Part shown: in pieces, positions 9,607-17,377 of the stretch
Position numbering within the stretch: position 1 is the first letter of the stretch
Layout of the letters: every line of letters starts with the position of its first letter
Assembly (NCBI RefSeq): GCF_001570585.1
Contig: NZ_BBXF01000014.1
Coordinates: 1 to 64,000, forward strand
Reading direction: 5' to 3'
DNA: 64,000 nucleotides
Origin: Herbidospora daliensis
GTDB taxonomy: Bacteria > Actinomycetota > Actinomycetes > Streptosporangiales > Streptosporangiaceae
Notes under the pieces: model-generated
The model's input: the letters and a program-made list of their open reading frames with translations, nothing else
Databases searched by the model: none
What the model was told of the DNA's origin: nothing
Program-made: the position numbers and the translations under genes

Positions 9607-10518
9607 TCAGCTCTCCAGCACGTAGAGCACGAACCCCTCGTCGTCGACGATGGTCCGGGTGAAGCCGAGCCGCTCCAGCAGCCTGACCGAGGCCGCGTTG
9701 CCGCCGTGGGGGTCGGCGTGGAGCGGCCTCACCTGCTCCTTCTCCAGGAACAGGGTCAGCGCGCGGGTGCCGACGCCGCTCCCCCAGAACTCGCGCCCCA
9801 GCCAGTAGCCCAGGAACCGCCGGTCGCCCTCCCACCACGCGATGACGTTGCCGGCGATCTGCCCGCCGACCTCGACGGTCTGCACGTGGTTGGCCTTGTC
9901 GGGGAAGATGTTCCGCCGCCAGTGGTTCAGGAACCTCTCGCGCTCGCGGGCGGGGAACCGGGAGCGGCGGGTGGCCTCCGGGTCCTGTTCCTGGGCGTGG
10001 AAGGTCTCCAGGTCGGAGTCTCTGACGTCTCTCAGGCGAACGTGCATTCGCAGGCGCGCGAGGTCGTCCACGTCCTTCTCCCTCCGGGGCAGGCCGGGCA
10101 CCCAGACCGGCATCATCTCCTTGATCTCGATCTGCGCGGCCAGGCCGATGACGGGGCAGCTCAGGCCGTCGAGGCTGCCCGCGGGGGCGTCGAGCAGGCC
10201 CTCGGGCCAGCGTTCTCCCTTATATGGGCCGCCCGCGACGGTCAGGTCGCGGGCGAGCAGGGCGAAGCTGACCTCGACCCCGTCGCGGCCGAAATCGCGC
10301 TGCTGGTCGCGCGGCGGCCCCGGCTGCGGGACGAACCCGCGGGCGAGCAGGGCCGCTTCGAGCCGGTCGGCGTCGTCGGCCCAGGCGAACCAGTCGACGT
10401 CGACGTGGTCGCGGGTCACCTCGCCCAACGTGAAGTCCATCGCCCAGCCGCCCCGCAACCAGACGTCGAACCCCATTCCGGCGATCTCGGCGATCGCCGT
10501 CAACTGGCGCTCTCTCAC
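9607..10518 (-). CDS. Fusion of ANT(2'')/Lnu-like nucleotidyltransferase and GNAT acetyltransferase
   Basis: A single ~303-aa frame holds two enzymatic modules. Residues about 1-150 resemble aminoglycoside/lincosamide nucleotidyltransferases: GGWAMDF at 23-29 and the acidic HVDVDWF at 39-45, which would hold the metal-binding Asp residues. Residues about 158-303 are a GNAT domain (starting MHVRLRDVRDSDLE; acetyl-CoA loop GREFWGSGVGTRAL; then NAASVRLLERLGF). The GTG at 10518 overlaps the upstream SDR stop as GTGA, so translation is coupled. Both halves occur in antibiotic-modifying enzymes, but the substrate cannot be read from sequence. An in-frame internal Met at residue 158 could also give a separate acetyltransferase. 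Confidence 0.8.
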   Translation of the reverse strand: MRERQLTAIAEIAGMGFDVWLRGGWAMDFTLGEVTRDHVDVDWFAWADDADRLEAALLARGFVPQPGPPRDQQRDFGRDGVEVSFALLARDLTVAGGPYKGERWPEGLLDAPAGSLDGLSCPVIGLAAQIEIKEMMPVWVPGLPRREKDVDDLARLRMHVRLRDVRDSDLETFHAQEQDPEATRRSRFPARERERFLNHWRRNIFPDKANHVQTVEVGGQIAGNVIAWWEGDRRFLGYWLGREFWGSGVGTRALTLFLEKEQVRPLHADPHGGNAASVRLLERLGFTRTIVDDEGFVLYVLES

Positions 10519-11411
10519 CGGTAGCCCGTGGTGTCGGCCGGCTTTCCGGCGTCTTGCACCTCCACGACGTAACGCCAGGCGTCGGGGCTGCTGCCGTCGA
10601 CGTCGGTGAAGCCGTAGACCTGGGCCAGCCCGCCGCTGGACAACGACGCGCCGTTCCACCGGGCCCGGCTGGGGTCGCGCACCAGCGCGGCCACGGCCCT
10701 GCCGACGTAGGCCGGCGACTCGGAGATCGCGAAGTGGGGCTCGTTCTCCAGGGCGTCGCGCCAGTTCTCCTCGCCGACGCCGAAGTGCTCCAGCATGAGT
10801 TCCGACCGCAACCAGCCGGGCGTCAGCGCGACGGCCGTGGCCCCTCTGGGCCCGAGCTCCTTGGACAACCCGAACGCCATGCGCAGCACCGAACTCTTCA
10901 CCAGGTCGTAGAAGAAGGTGACGCGGTAGTTGACGGCGTTGTAGTCGGCCGTGCCGTCGGTCATCTCGACGACCAGGCCGCCCTCGTGCCGGAGCAGCAG
11001 CGGCAGGGCGTAGTGGCTGGTGATGATGTGGGTGTCGACGGCCAGCCGCAACATCCGCATGCCGTCGTCGAGGTCGTGCTCCCAGAGCGGCTTGTCCCAG
11101 CTGAACAGGTTCTCGGAACCCCAGATGTTGTTGACCAGGACGTCGAGCCGCCCCTGCTCCCGGTCGATGCGCTCGACGAGCGCCTTGACCTGGTCTCTGT
11201 CGAGGTGGTCGGCCTGGACGGCGATGCCGCGGCCGCCCGCCCGGGTGACGAGCTCGGCGGTCTCCTCGATGGTCTCGGGACGCTGGTATTCCGACTGCTG
11301 GTCACGGGTGGTGCGACCGGTGACGTAGACGGTCGCCCCGATCGCCCCCAGCTCGGCGGCGATTCCTCTTCCGGCCCCTCGGGTCGCGCCCGCGACGAGT
11401 GCGATGGTCAT
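10515..11411 (-). CDS. Short-chain dehydrogenase/reductase
   Basis: A 298-aa Rossmann-fold oxidoreductase with the NAD(P)-binding pattern GATRGAGRGIA near residues 8-18, VNN at about 92-94 and a YxxxK catalytic pair in FYDLVKSS. An extended C-terminal part (from about residue 200) exceeds the classical ~250 aa. It is the middle gene of a coupled operon: its ATG overlaps the flavoprotein stop (ATGA) and its stop overlaps the start of the nucleotidyltransferase-GNAT fusion. The substrate is unknown; annotation to family only. Confidence 0.88.
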   Translation of the reverse strand: MTIALVAGATRGAGRGIAAELGAIGATVYVTGRTTRDQQSEYQRPETIEETAELVTRAGGRGIAVQADHLDRDQVKALVERIDREQGRLDVLVNNIWGSENLFSWDKPLWEHDLDDGMRMLRLAVDTHIITSHYALPLLLRHEGGLVVEMTDGTADYNAVNYRVTFFYDLVKSSVLRMAFGLSKELGPRGATAVALTPGWLRSELMLEHFGVGEENWRDALENEPHFAISESPAYVGRAVAALVRDPSRARWNGASLSSGGLAQVYGFTDVDGSSPDAWRYVVEVQDAGKPADTTGYR

Positions 11412-11887
11412 CCGTTCAGTCTGTCGGGCGGCACCGACAAAAACGGCCCGGCCTCCCGCCAGCCGGCGGCGAAACGTACACCTTCTTCTTGGAGCGCGGC
11501 CACGGCGGCGCGGTAGGGAGCCCTGGCGGCCAGGGCGTCGTTGACGAAGGGCACCAGCGTGACCGGGATGCCGAGCCCCGGGGCCTCGGCCAGCAGCCCC
11601 AGGGCATAGGTGTCAGTGATGCCGAGGGCGAACTTGTTGATCGTGTTGAACGTGGCCGGATAGACGACGATCGCGTCGGCCCGGGGCGGCTTGGGCTCGC
11701 TGGGGTGCCGGTAGTTCACCCGCACCTTTCTTCCGGTACGCCGTTCGAGCTCGGCCACGTCGACGAAGTCGACCGCCTTGGGGGTGGTGACGACCTGGAC
11801 GGTCCAGTCTCTGGCCTGCGCCTCGGCGACCAGCTCGGGGAGGTCCCGGACGGGCCCGGCGGCGCAGACGATCACGTAGAGGTCCAT
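11408..11887 (-). CDS. Flavoprotein (Dfp/HFCD-like)
   Basis: A 159-aa single-domain protein resembling the flavoprotein family that includes phosphopantothenoylcysteine decarboxylase and peptidyl-Cys decarboxylases. Features are a start with hydrophobic strand YVIVCAAGP, then ADAIVVYPATFNTINKFALGI, matching the A(P/A)xTxNxxxK(I/F)A FMN-site region, and a final segment around PVTLVPFVND. It is the first gene of a three-gene coupled operon, preceded by GGGAG. Only 25 bp separate it from the divergent cutA, so the promoters must overlap. The reaction is not known. Confidence 0.85.
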   Translation of the reverse strand: MDLYVIVCAAGPVRDLPELVAEAQARDWTVQVVTTPKAVDFVDVAELERRTGRKVRVNYRHPSEPKPPRADAIVVYPATFNTINKFALGITDTYALGLLAEAPGLGIPVTLVPFVNDALAARAPYRAAVAALQEEGVRFAAGWREAGPFLSVPPDRLNG

Positions 11888-11912
11888 GGGTCTCCCGGGT
11901 TAGCGTGCAGGC

Positions 11913-12233
11913 ATGTCTGACCATATTGAGGTGCGCGTGACGGCCGGATCGGCGGAGGAGGCCGATCTCCTGGCCGAGACGGTGGTCGGGCGGCGCCACG
12001 CGGCCTGCGCCCAGATCGTGGGACCGATCACCTCCGTCTATTGGTGGGAGGGCGAGGTGAACCGGTCGCGGGAGTGGCTGGTGCTGTTCAAGACGACGGC
12101 GGAACGGTTCGGGGACCTGTCGGGGAGCGTGCGGGAGGTGCACTCGTACGACGTGCCGGAGATCGTCGCGGTGCCGGTGGCGATGGGGTCGGGCGACTAT
12201 CTGGCGTGGGTGACGGCGGAGACCGGCAGCTGA
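11913..12233 (+). CDS. cutA: Divalent-cation tolerance protein CutA
   Basis: A 106-aa CutA1-type trimeric ferredoxin-like protein. It has the typical order of a small first strand, AACAQIVGPITSVYWWEGEV in the middle and VHSYDVPEIVAVPV near the end, with the conserved W and E residues of the family. The biological role is poorly defined (metal tolerance in E. coli). No ribosome-binding site is seen; a TAGCGT element lies ~7 nt upstream of the ATG, so it may be leaderless. Confidence 0.93.
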   Translation: MSDHIEVRVTAGSAEEADLLAETVVGRRHAACAQIVGPITSVYWWEGEVNRSREWLVLFKTTAERFGDLSGSVREVHSYDVPEIVAVPVAMGSGDYLAWVTAETGS

Positions 12234-12288
12234 ATTCCAAATAAATCGGGCGAATTATGAATAGCGCTGGAAACCCTTAAATAAGGGG

Positions 12289-14571
12289 ATGTCCCGGCGG
12301 GGCGCCGGTCACTCTGAATGCGTGAGACAAGCCATTCTCGCGGTCGATTTCGGCACCTGTTCTTCTTCGGCCGCACTCGTCGGTCCCGGGCGGGTGGAAC
12401 TGGTGAAGGAGCCCGCGTCCGGGCTCTGGTCGTGGCCGTCGGTGGTGTGCCTGGCCGGTGACACCCTCCTCGTCGGCACCCTCGCCGACAACCGCAAGAC
12501 CATCGTCGCGCCCGACCGGTTCCGCGACGAGTTCAAGCGCGAGCTGCGGTCCGACGCCCGCATCGACCTGGGCGGGCGGGTCGTCACCGCGTCGGAGCTG
12601 GTCATGACGATGATCCGGGCGCTCAAGGGTGAGGCCGAGCGGATCTCCGGGGGCCCGGTCGAGCGGGCCGTGCTGACCGTGCCGGCCTCCTACGGCGAGG
12701 GCGATCCCCGGCGGGCGCTGATGGTCAGGGCCGCCGAGGGCGCCGGGTTCGGGCTCGTCGAGCTGCTCGCCGAGCCGGTGGCCGCCGCGCTCGCGCCGCT
12801 GGCCGGGGCGCCGCCGGTGCCCGGCGACCTGCTGCTCGTGTACGACTTCGGCGGCGGCACCTTCGACTGCGCGCTGGTCAGGGTCGGGGAGCAGGGCGTC
12901 CACGAGATCCTCGGGCACGCCAGCCTCGACGACTGCGGGGGCGGCGACGTCGACGCGCTGCTCTACCACGAGCTGGTGGCGCAGCTCCCGTCCGGGCCGC
13001 CGCCGGGCCACCGGCACCAGGTTCTGGTGCGGGATCTGGCCAAACGCGTCAAACACCAGCTCAGCGACGTGAGCCCGGGGGAGGCGATCTTCGAACCGGC
13101 CGGGACGCTGCTCTCCCTGACCGCCGGGCGGCTGGCGGAACTGGTGGTGCCGGTGCTCGACCGGACCACCACCTGCTGCCTGGACCTGCTGAGGCGGTGC
13201 GGGGTCGCGCCCGAGCAGGTCACCTCGGTGGTCATGGTGGGCGGCAGCACCCGGATGCCGGTGATCACCGACGTCGTGATCCGCGCCTTCGGCCGCCCGC
13301 TGCGGCACACCCGCGACCCCGACCTGGCGGTCATCCAGGGGGCCGCCGTGTGGGCGGGGCTGGCGCACACCCGCACCTCGGCCGCCTCGCCTCCGGCCGC
13401 CGGGGAGGTGCCGTTGCGCTGGGAGATCCCGGGGCGGTGGGGGGTGCTGCAGAAGTGGCGGGTCGCCGAGGGCGACCTGGTCGAGGCGGGCGGCCTGCTG
13501 GGTTCGGTCCGCCTCCCGGATGGAGCGCTCCACGACCTGGCGTCGGGTGGAGAGGGGCCGATGACGGTTCAGGCGCTCCACTACGACGCGGGCACGGCGG
13601 TGACCTCCGACGACTGGCTCGTCACGGCCCGGCCGCGACCCGCCGAGCCCGTCTCGCCCCCGGGGAGGGTGCGGCACACCATCCAGGCGACGGACGAGGT
13701 CTCCCACCTCGAACTGGTCGAGGTCGACGGGCGTCTCGTGGTCGTCACCTCGGAGAACGAGCACGTGGTGATACGCGACGCCGAGACCGGCCGGCGGCTC
13801 CGCGACCTGCCGGTGGAGTCGGGCGTCACCGCCTTGGCGGTCCTGCCCGGTGACGGCGAGCCCGTCGTCGTCACCGGGGACGACGACGACTACGTGACGA
13901 CGTGGCACGCCTCCACCGGGGAGAAGCTCGACGAGGTCGACTACGGCGCCACGATCACCGCGCTGGCCGTCTCCCTCGGCGCTGGAGGCCGCCACCTGGC
14001 CGTCGGAAACGCCGATGGCGAGCTCCGTGTCGAGGCCGTGACCGGCGGGGCGTTGTCGTGTCCGGCTCCCCTCTTCGAGGTCTCCGAGAGGATCAGGTCC
14101 CTGGCCTTCCTGGACGACCGGGTGGCCGTCGCCACCGGTGACGACGTCTCCACGATCGACCCGGACGACCCCGAGGAACCGGACCAGTACGACTACGACG
14201 AGGACGACGACCTCGACGTGGTGTCGGTCGCGGCCGCCGGCCTCGACGGCCGCCCGCTGCTCGCCGTCGCCGGGGACGACGACCGTCTGGTGCTCCGGTT
14301 CCCGCTGGAAGACCGGCACTACGCCTACCTCGACTGCGACGGCGACCAGCGGGCCGTCGCCTTCGGAACGCTCCAGGGGGCCATGGTCCTCGTCAGCGGG
14401 GGCGACGACGGGCGGCTCCGGGTGTGGGACGTGCGGCAGCGGAGGGTCCTGCACCTCTTCGAAGACCACAACGACTGGATCAACGCCGTCGCGATCGCGA
14501 CCTGGAACGGCCGCACCTTCGTGGCCAGCGGCGGCGACGGCCAGCTCATCCAGATCTACGAGCTCGACTGA
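12289..14571 (+). CDS. Hsp70-type ATPase fused to lipoyl-like and WD40-like beta-propeller domains
   Basis: A 760-aa protein with an N-terminal actin/Hsp70 nucleotide-binding domain: phosphate-1 loop ILAVDFGTCSSS (about 16-27), phosphate-2 YDFGGGTFDCAL (about 185-196) and the GGSTRMP motif near 318. The usual peptide-binding and lid domains are missing. Instead residues ~378-447 look like a biotinyl/lipoyl barrel (WRVAEGDLVEAGGLLGSV) without an attachment lysine, and ~460-760 form WD40-like blades ending GDDGRLRVWDVRQRRV and GGDGQLIQIYEL. An Asp/Glu-rich stretch lies near 620-640. The ATG at 12289 has AAGGGG directly adjacent; a GTG at 12322 (MRQAILAVDFG) is a good alternative. It probably acts as a cytoplasmic signalling ATPase. 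A Nudix gene follows 13 nt downstream. Confidence 0.85.
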   Translation: MSRRGAGHSECVRQAILAVDFGTCSSSAALVGPGRVELVKEPASGLWSWPSVVCLAGDTLLVGTLADNRKTIVAPDRFRDEFKRELRSDARIDLGGRVVTASELVMTMIRALKGEAERISGGPVERAVLTVPASYGEGDPRRALMVRAAEGAGFGLVELLAEPVAAALAPLAGAPPVPGDLLLVYDFGGGTFDCALVRVGEQGVHEILGHASLDDCGGGDVDALLYHELVAQLPSGPPPGHRHQVLVRDLAKRVKHQLSDVSPGEAIFEPAGTLLSLTAGRLAELVVPVLDRTTTCCLDLLRRCGVAPEQVTSVVMVGGSTRMPVITDVVIRAFGRPLRHTRDPDLAVIQGAAVWAGLAHTRTSAASPPAAGEVPLRWEIPGRWGVLQKWRVAEGDLVEAGGLLGSVRLPDGALHDLASGGEGPMTVQALHYDAGTAVTSDDWLVTARPRPAEPVSPPGRVRHTIQATDEVSHLELVEVDGRLVVVTSENEHVVIRDAETGRRLRDLPVESGVTALAVLPGDGEPVVVTGDDDDYVTTWHASTGEKLDEVDYGATITALAVSLGAGGRHLAVGNADGELRVEAVTGGALSCPAPLFEVSERIRSLAFLDDRVAVATGDDVSTIDPDDPEEPDQYDYDEDDDLDVVSVAAAGLDGRPLLAVAGDDDRLVLRFPLEDRHYAYLDCDGDQRAVAFGTLQGAMVLVSGGDDGRLRVWDVRQRRVLHLFEDHNDWINAVAIATWNGRTFVASGGDGQLIQIYELD

Positions 14572-14584
14572 GGAGATGACCGAC

Positions 14585-15466
14585 ATGGCCGACAGACAAC
14601 CCGATCTCCTGCGTACCGCCGGCGCGCTCATCTGGCGGGGCGACCCGAAGAACCCCCTGGTCGCCGTCATCAACCGGACCAAGAAGAACGACTGGTGCCT
14701 GCCCAAGGGCAAGCTCGACCCCGGTGAGCACCTCATCGCGGCGGGATTCCGGGAGGCCGTCGAGGAGACAGGGCTGAAGATGACCTTCGGCCGGTGGCTG
14801 ACCACCGTGAAGTACCGCAAGAAGGGCTGGAAGCGGCGGACCGACTACTGGGCCGCGCACTCTCCCGAGGGCGACTTCGTGCAGAACAGCGAGGTCAACC
14901 GGCTCCATTGGAAGACGCTCGACGAGGCCGAACGGCTGCTGACGGAGTCGCGCGACGCGCCGGTGGTGCGCGCCTTCGAGGCCAGGACCGCCGTGACCAA
15001 GGTCCTGATCATGGCCGTCCACGGGACTCTTGAAGGCGGCGACGACGGCTGGCAGGGCAAGGGCCGGATCCGGCCGCTCGACGCTCGGGGTCTCTGGCAG
15101 GCCGACCGGCTGCACGGCGTCCTCAACGCCTACCGGCCCTCCTATGTCGTGGCCGGTCAGAGCGAACGTTGCCGGCAGACCCTCGGCCCCTACGCCACCG
15201 AGCAGGGCTTGGGCATCCGCAACGAGAAGCTGCTCACCAAGAAGGACTTCGAGCCGAACTGCGCGCTCCGGATGATCCACACGACGATGGAGGCCGGGGA
15301 GTGCGCGGTGGTCTGCGGGTACCGGCAGCCGGTGGAGGACACGCTGAAGCTGCTGCTGGCGGCCAGGAACGTCGACGACGAGAAGATCGAGTTGTTCCCC
15401 GGCGCCTTCGTGGTCGTCCACTACACCGAGAAGAAGATCATCAGTCTGGAGCGTTACCTGAACTGA
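14585..15466 (+). CDS. MutT1-like Nudix hydrolase with degenerate histidine-phosphatase domain
   Basis: A ~293-aa two-domain protein like mycobacterial MutT1. The Nudix box is complete at residues 42-64 (G-x5-E-x7-REAVEETGL), so phosphohydrolase activity on nucleotides such as 8-oxo-dGTP or diadenosine polyphosphates is likely. The C-terminal half (about 140-293) keeps the phosphatase outline (RPLDARGLWQADRL, then SERCRQT), but the catalytic RHG is VHG at 145-147 and the second active-site region reads VVCGYRQPVED. The phosphatase is therefore probably inactive. The ATG at 14585 is chosen for the GAGGAG 9 nt upstream; an ATG at 14576 is too close to it. It is probably co-transcribed with the Hsp70-like gene. 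Confidence 0.88.
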   Translation: MADRQPDLLRTAGALIWRGDPKNPLVAVINRTKKNDWCLPKGKLDPGEHLIAAGFREAVEETGLKMTFGRWLTTVKYRKKGWKRRTDYWAAHSPEGDFVQNSEVNRLHWKTLDEAERLLTESRDAPVVRAFEARTAVTKVLIMAVHGTLEGGDDGWQGKGRIRPLDARGLWQADRLHGVLNAYRPSYVVAGQSERCRQTLGPYATEQGLGIRNEKLLTKKDFEPNCALRMIHTTMEAGECAVVCGYRQPVEDTLKLLLAARNVDDEKIELFPGAFVVVHYTEKKIISLERYLN

Positions 15467-15468
15467 GG

Positions 15469-16092
15469 TCAGTCGAAGGCCAGGTCGAGCCAGTCGCGCA
15501 CCGGACGGCCCGGCACGTGGACCCAGCCGTCGAGGTACTCCCCCGTCTTCGTCACGACGCTGACGTAGCGGAAGCCCGCCGGGTCGAGGCCGGGGTAGCC
15601 GCCGGCGACCAGGTCGTCGTACAGGGGACCGGAGACGACGACCACCAGGTCGGCGGTGCTGTCGCGGACGACCTCGCGCACCTCGGCGGAGTCGAGGAGG
15701 CGGACCAGCCGGACCACGGCCTGGCCGGCGAAGCCCGCCACGGCCTCGTGGACGACGCCCTCGTGGAGGGCGAGCCGGAGTCGCCAGCGGTCGGCTCCGG
15801 CCTCGTTCTCCCCGGCCAGGCGGTCGGCGAGGGCGGTGATCAGGCGGCTGACGAAGCGGGGTTCGTCGAGGTCGGCGGGCATCAGGAAGACGCCGCCGTC
15901 GCCGTTGTACTGGCGGGTGCAGGCGTCGAGCGGCAGGCCGGCCTCGGCCCAGGCGTCGGTGAGGACGGCGTGCAGGGTCTGCTGGGCGGTGATGTGCCGC
16001 CAGTTGCCGCGGACGCTGTAGCCGACCAGGTCGGCGGCGGCGCACAACCGGCGCACGCCGACCGGGGCGCCGTCGAAGGGGTCGGCGGTCAT
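15469..16092 (-). CDS. Class III nucleotide cyclase-like protein
   Basis: A ~207-aa cytoplasmic protein whose outline fits the class III adenylate/guanylate cyclase domain: ADLVGYS (metal Asp at 21), YNGDGGVFLMP (second metal Asp at 65) and RWRLRLALHEG at 103-112, with a following VVRLVRLLDSAEVRE helix. Both metal-binding aspartates are kept; base-recognition and transition-state residues cannot be assigned with confidence, so activity is uncertain. Its ATG overlaps the stop of the upstream Crp-type regulator (ATGA), so the two are co-translated. This suggests that it makes, or senses, the nucleotide read by that regulator. It converges on the MutT1-like gene (2-nt gap). Confidence 0.65.
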   Translation of the reverse strand: MTADPFDGAPVGVRRLCAAADLVGYSVRGNWRHITAQQTLHAVLTDAWAEAGLPLDACTRQYNGDGGVFLMPADLDEPRFVSRLITALADRLAGENEAGADRWRLRLALHEGVVHEAVAGFAGQAVVRLVRLLDSAEVREVVRDSTADLVVVVSGPLYDDLVAGGYPGLDPAGFRYVSVVTKTGEYLDGWVHVPGRPVRDWLDLAFD

Positions 16093-16769
16093 TGGGCGCG
16101 TTTGGCCAGGCGGGCCGGGTCGAGGATGACGATGCGGCGGTATCCGGTGGACAGGATCTCCTCCTGGCGGAGTTCGCGGAGCACGGCTTCGACGCGGGGT
16201 TTGCTGGTGCCGGTCAGGGCCGCGAGGTCGGGCTGCGACAGCGCGAGCTCCACGGTGTCGCCGGGCCCGGGGATGCCGTGGGTGTCGGCCAGTTCGCGTA
16301 ACACGCGGGCGACCCGCAGCTGGGCCGGGGCGCCGCTGAGGTCGATGCGGCTGCGGGTGGCGCTGCGCAGTTTGGCGCCGATCGCCGAGCTGATCGCGAC
16401 GGCCGCCTCGGGGTGGCCGGTCATGAAGGTGCGCAGGACGTCGTGCCTGATCACGCGGGCGATCAGGGACGACGCCGCCGTGATGGTGGCCGATCGGGGG
16501 CGGCCGTCGAGGGCGGCCAGTTCGCCGATGAGGTCGCCGGCGCCCCGGATGGCGAGCAGGGCCACGCGGCCCGCCTCGGTGGTGCCGGTGACGCGGACGT
16601 ACCCGCTGACGAGGAGGAAGGCGTGCCGGGTCTGCTCGCCCTCGTGCATCAGGACGGAGTCGGGGTCTTTGCCGATCTCGAAGCCGAGAGACAACAACCG
16701 GGTGCGGAGTGCGGGCGGCAGGGAGCCGAGCAGGCTGGCCGGCGGCCATCGATGCACGGAACCGAACAC
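16089..16769 (-). CDS. Crp/Fnr-family transcription regulator
   Basis: A ~226-aa protein with an N-terminal cyclic-nucleotide-binding domain (about 15-130) and a C-terminal winged helix (about 150-220; LSQPDLAALTGTSKPRVEAVLRELRQ). The phosphate-binding cassette keeps GEL at 82-84 and RPRSAT at 90-95, including the Glu and Arg that contact cyclic nucleotide in CRP, so a cNMP ligand is plausible. The GTG at 16769 has only a weak ribosome-binding site. It is coupled to the cyclase-like gene by a 4-bp overlap and divergent, across only 53 bp, from the protease-dynamin operon, which it is well placed to control. Confidence 0.87.
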   Translation of the reverse strand: MFGSVHRWPPASLLGSLPPALRTRLLSLGFEIGKDPDSVLMHEGEQTRHAFLLVSGYVRVTGTTEAGRVALLAIRGAGDLIGELAALDGRPRSATITAASSLIARVIRHDVLRTFMTGHPEAAVAISSAIGAKLRSATRSRIDLSGAPAQLRVARVLRELADTHGIPGPGDTVELALSQPDLAALTGTSKPRVEAVLRELRQEEILSTGYRRIVILDPARLAKRAQ

Positions 16770-16793
16770 GTTCTCATTGTGCGCCCCGCCAAC

Positions 16794-16805
16794 GCTGAAA
16801 TCAGC
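16794..16805. promoter_or_regulatory. Palindromic operator candidate between Crp-type gene and protease-dynamin operon
   Basis: GCTGA-AA-TCAGC is a perfect 5-bp dyad in the 53-bp divergent region, 17 bp before the protease-like gene. It is compact compared with a typical CRP site but is the only clear dyad there, and the region is AT-rich relative to its surroundings. Binding by the neighbouring Crp-type protein is an inference. Confidence 0.45.
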
Positions 16806-16822
16806 ATTTATCGGAGTGAATC

Positions 16823-17377
16823 GTGGACGACGACCTATTTGACTTTTGGGATGAACACCAAGAAATGCCGGATGACAATGAATGGCATCCCCAGCACCAC
16901 TCCGACACCTGTGCCATCGCCGCTCAGGAAGGGGTGCTGGAGGACGTCGGCGGCGTCCGTCCTCCGGAGGAGGAGATGATCGGCGTCGCCGAGCGCGAGG
17001 GCTGGTACACCCCCGGCGGCGGCACCCCGATGCTCGACGTCGGGCGGCTGCTGGCCTATTACGGCCTGGAGGTGGCCCAGCACGTCCACGCCGATCTCGG
17101 GTCGCTGCACGACGCCCTCGGCCGGGGCGAGGGGGTGATCGTCGGGGTGCGGGCGGAGACGCTCGCCGACGAACCCGGCGACCTCGACCTGGCGGCGTGC
17201 TCGGGGATCCCCGGGCAGACGGCCGACCACGCCGTCCGCGTGGTCGGGTTCGAGGGCCGCGACGTCGTCCTGGACGACCCGGCGCGCGGGGTGGGCACGG
17301 TGCCGGTCGAGGTGTTCCTGGAATCGTGGCGCGGGTCGGGCAACTTCATGGTGACGGCGGCCGGGGGCCGGTCATGA
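16823..17377 (+). CDS. Papain-like (C39-type) cysteine protease-like protein
   Basis: A 184-aa protein without signal peptide. After a very acidic N terminus, HPQHHSDTCAIAAQEGVL places a Gln at 24 and a candidate nucleophile Cys at 30. ADHAVRVVGFEGRDVVLDDP supplies a His at 136 and Asp at 151-152, the order and spacing of Peptidase_C39-like domains. The GTG at 16823 follows CGGAG at ~7 nt. It opens a five-gene operon in which each gene overlaps the next by 4 bp, and is followed by two unknown proteins and two dynamin-like GTPases. C39 proteases often trim leader peptides at Gly-Gly sites, but no transporter is present; the target may be a neighbour. Activity is inferred from the triad only. 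Confidence 0.7.
   Translation: MDDDLFDFWDEHQEMPDDNEWHPQHHSDTCAIAAQEGVLEDVGGVRPPEEEMIGVAEREGWYTPGGGTPMLDVGRLLAYYGLEVAQHVHADLGSLHDALGRGEGVIVGVRAETLADEPGDLDLAACSGIPGQTADHAVRVVGFEGRDVVLDDPARGVGTVPVEVFLESWRGSGNFMVTAAGGRS

Noticed and set aside
9607-10047. Separate acetyltransferase gene beginning at the internal Met (10047)
   Set aside because: The frame is open without interruption from 10518 and no ribosome-binding site precedes this ATG, so a fusion is the simpler reading.
12277-14820. 847-aa open frame opposite the Hsp70-WD40 gene
   Set aside because: It is rich in Arg, Gly, Pro and His repeats with no domain, as expected for a shadow of the plus-strand gene, whose motifs are clear.
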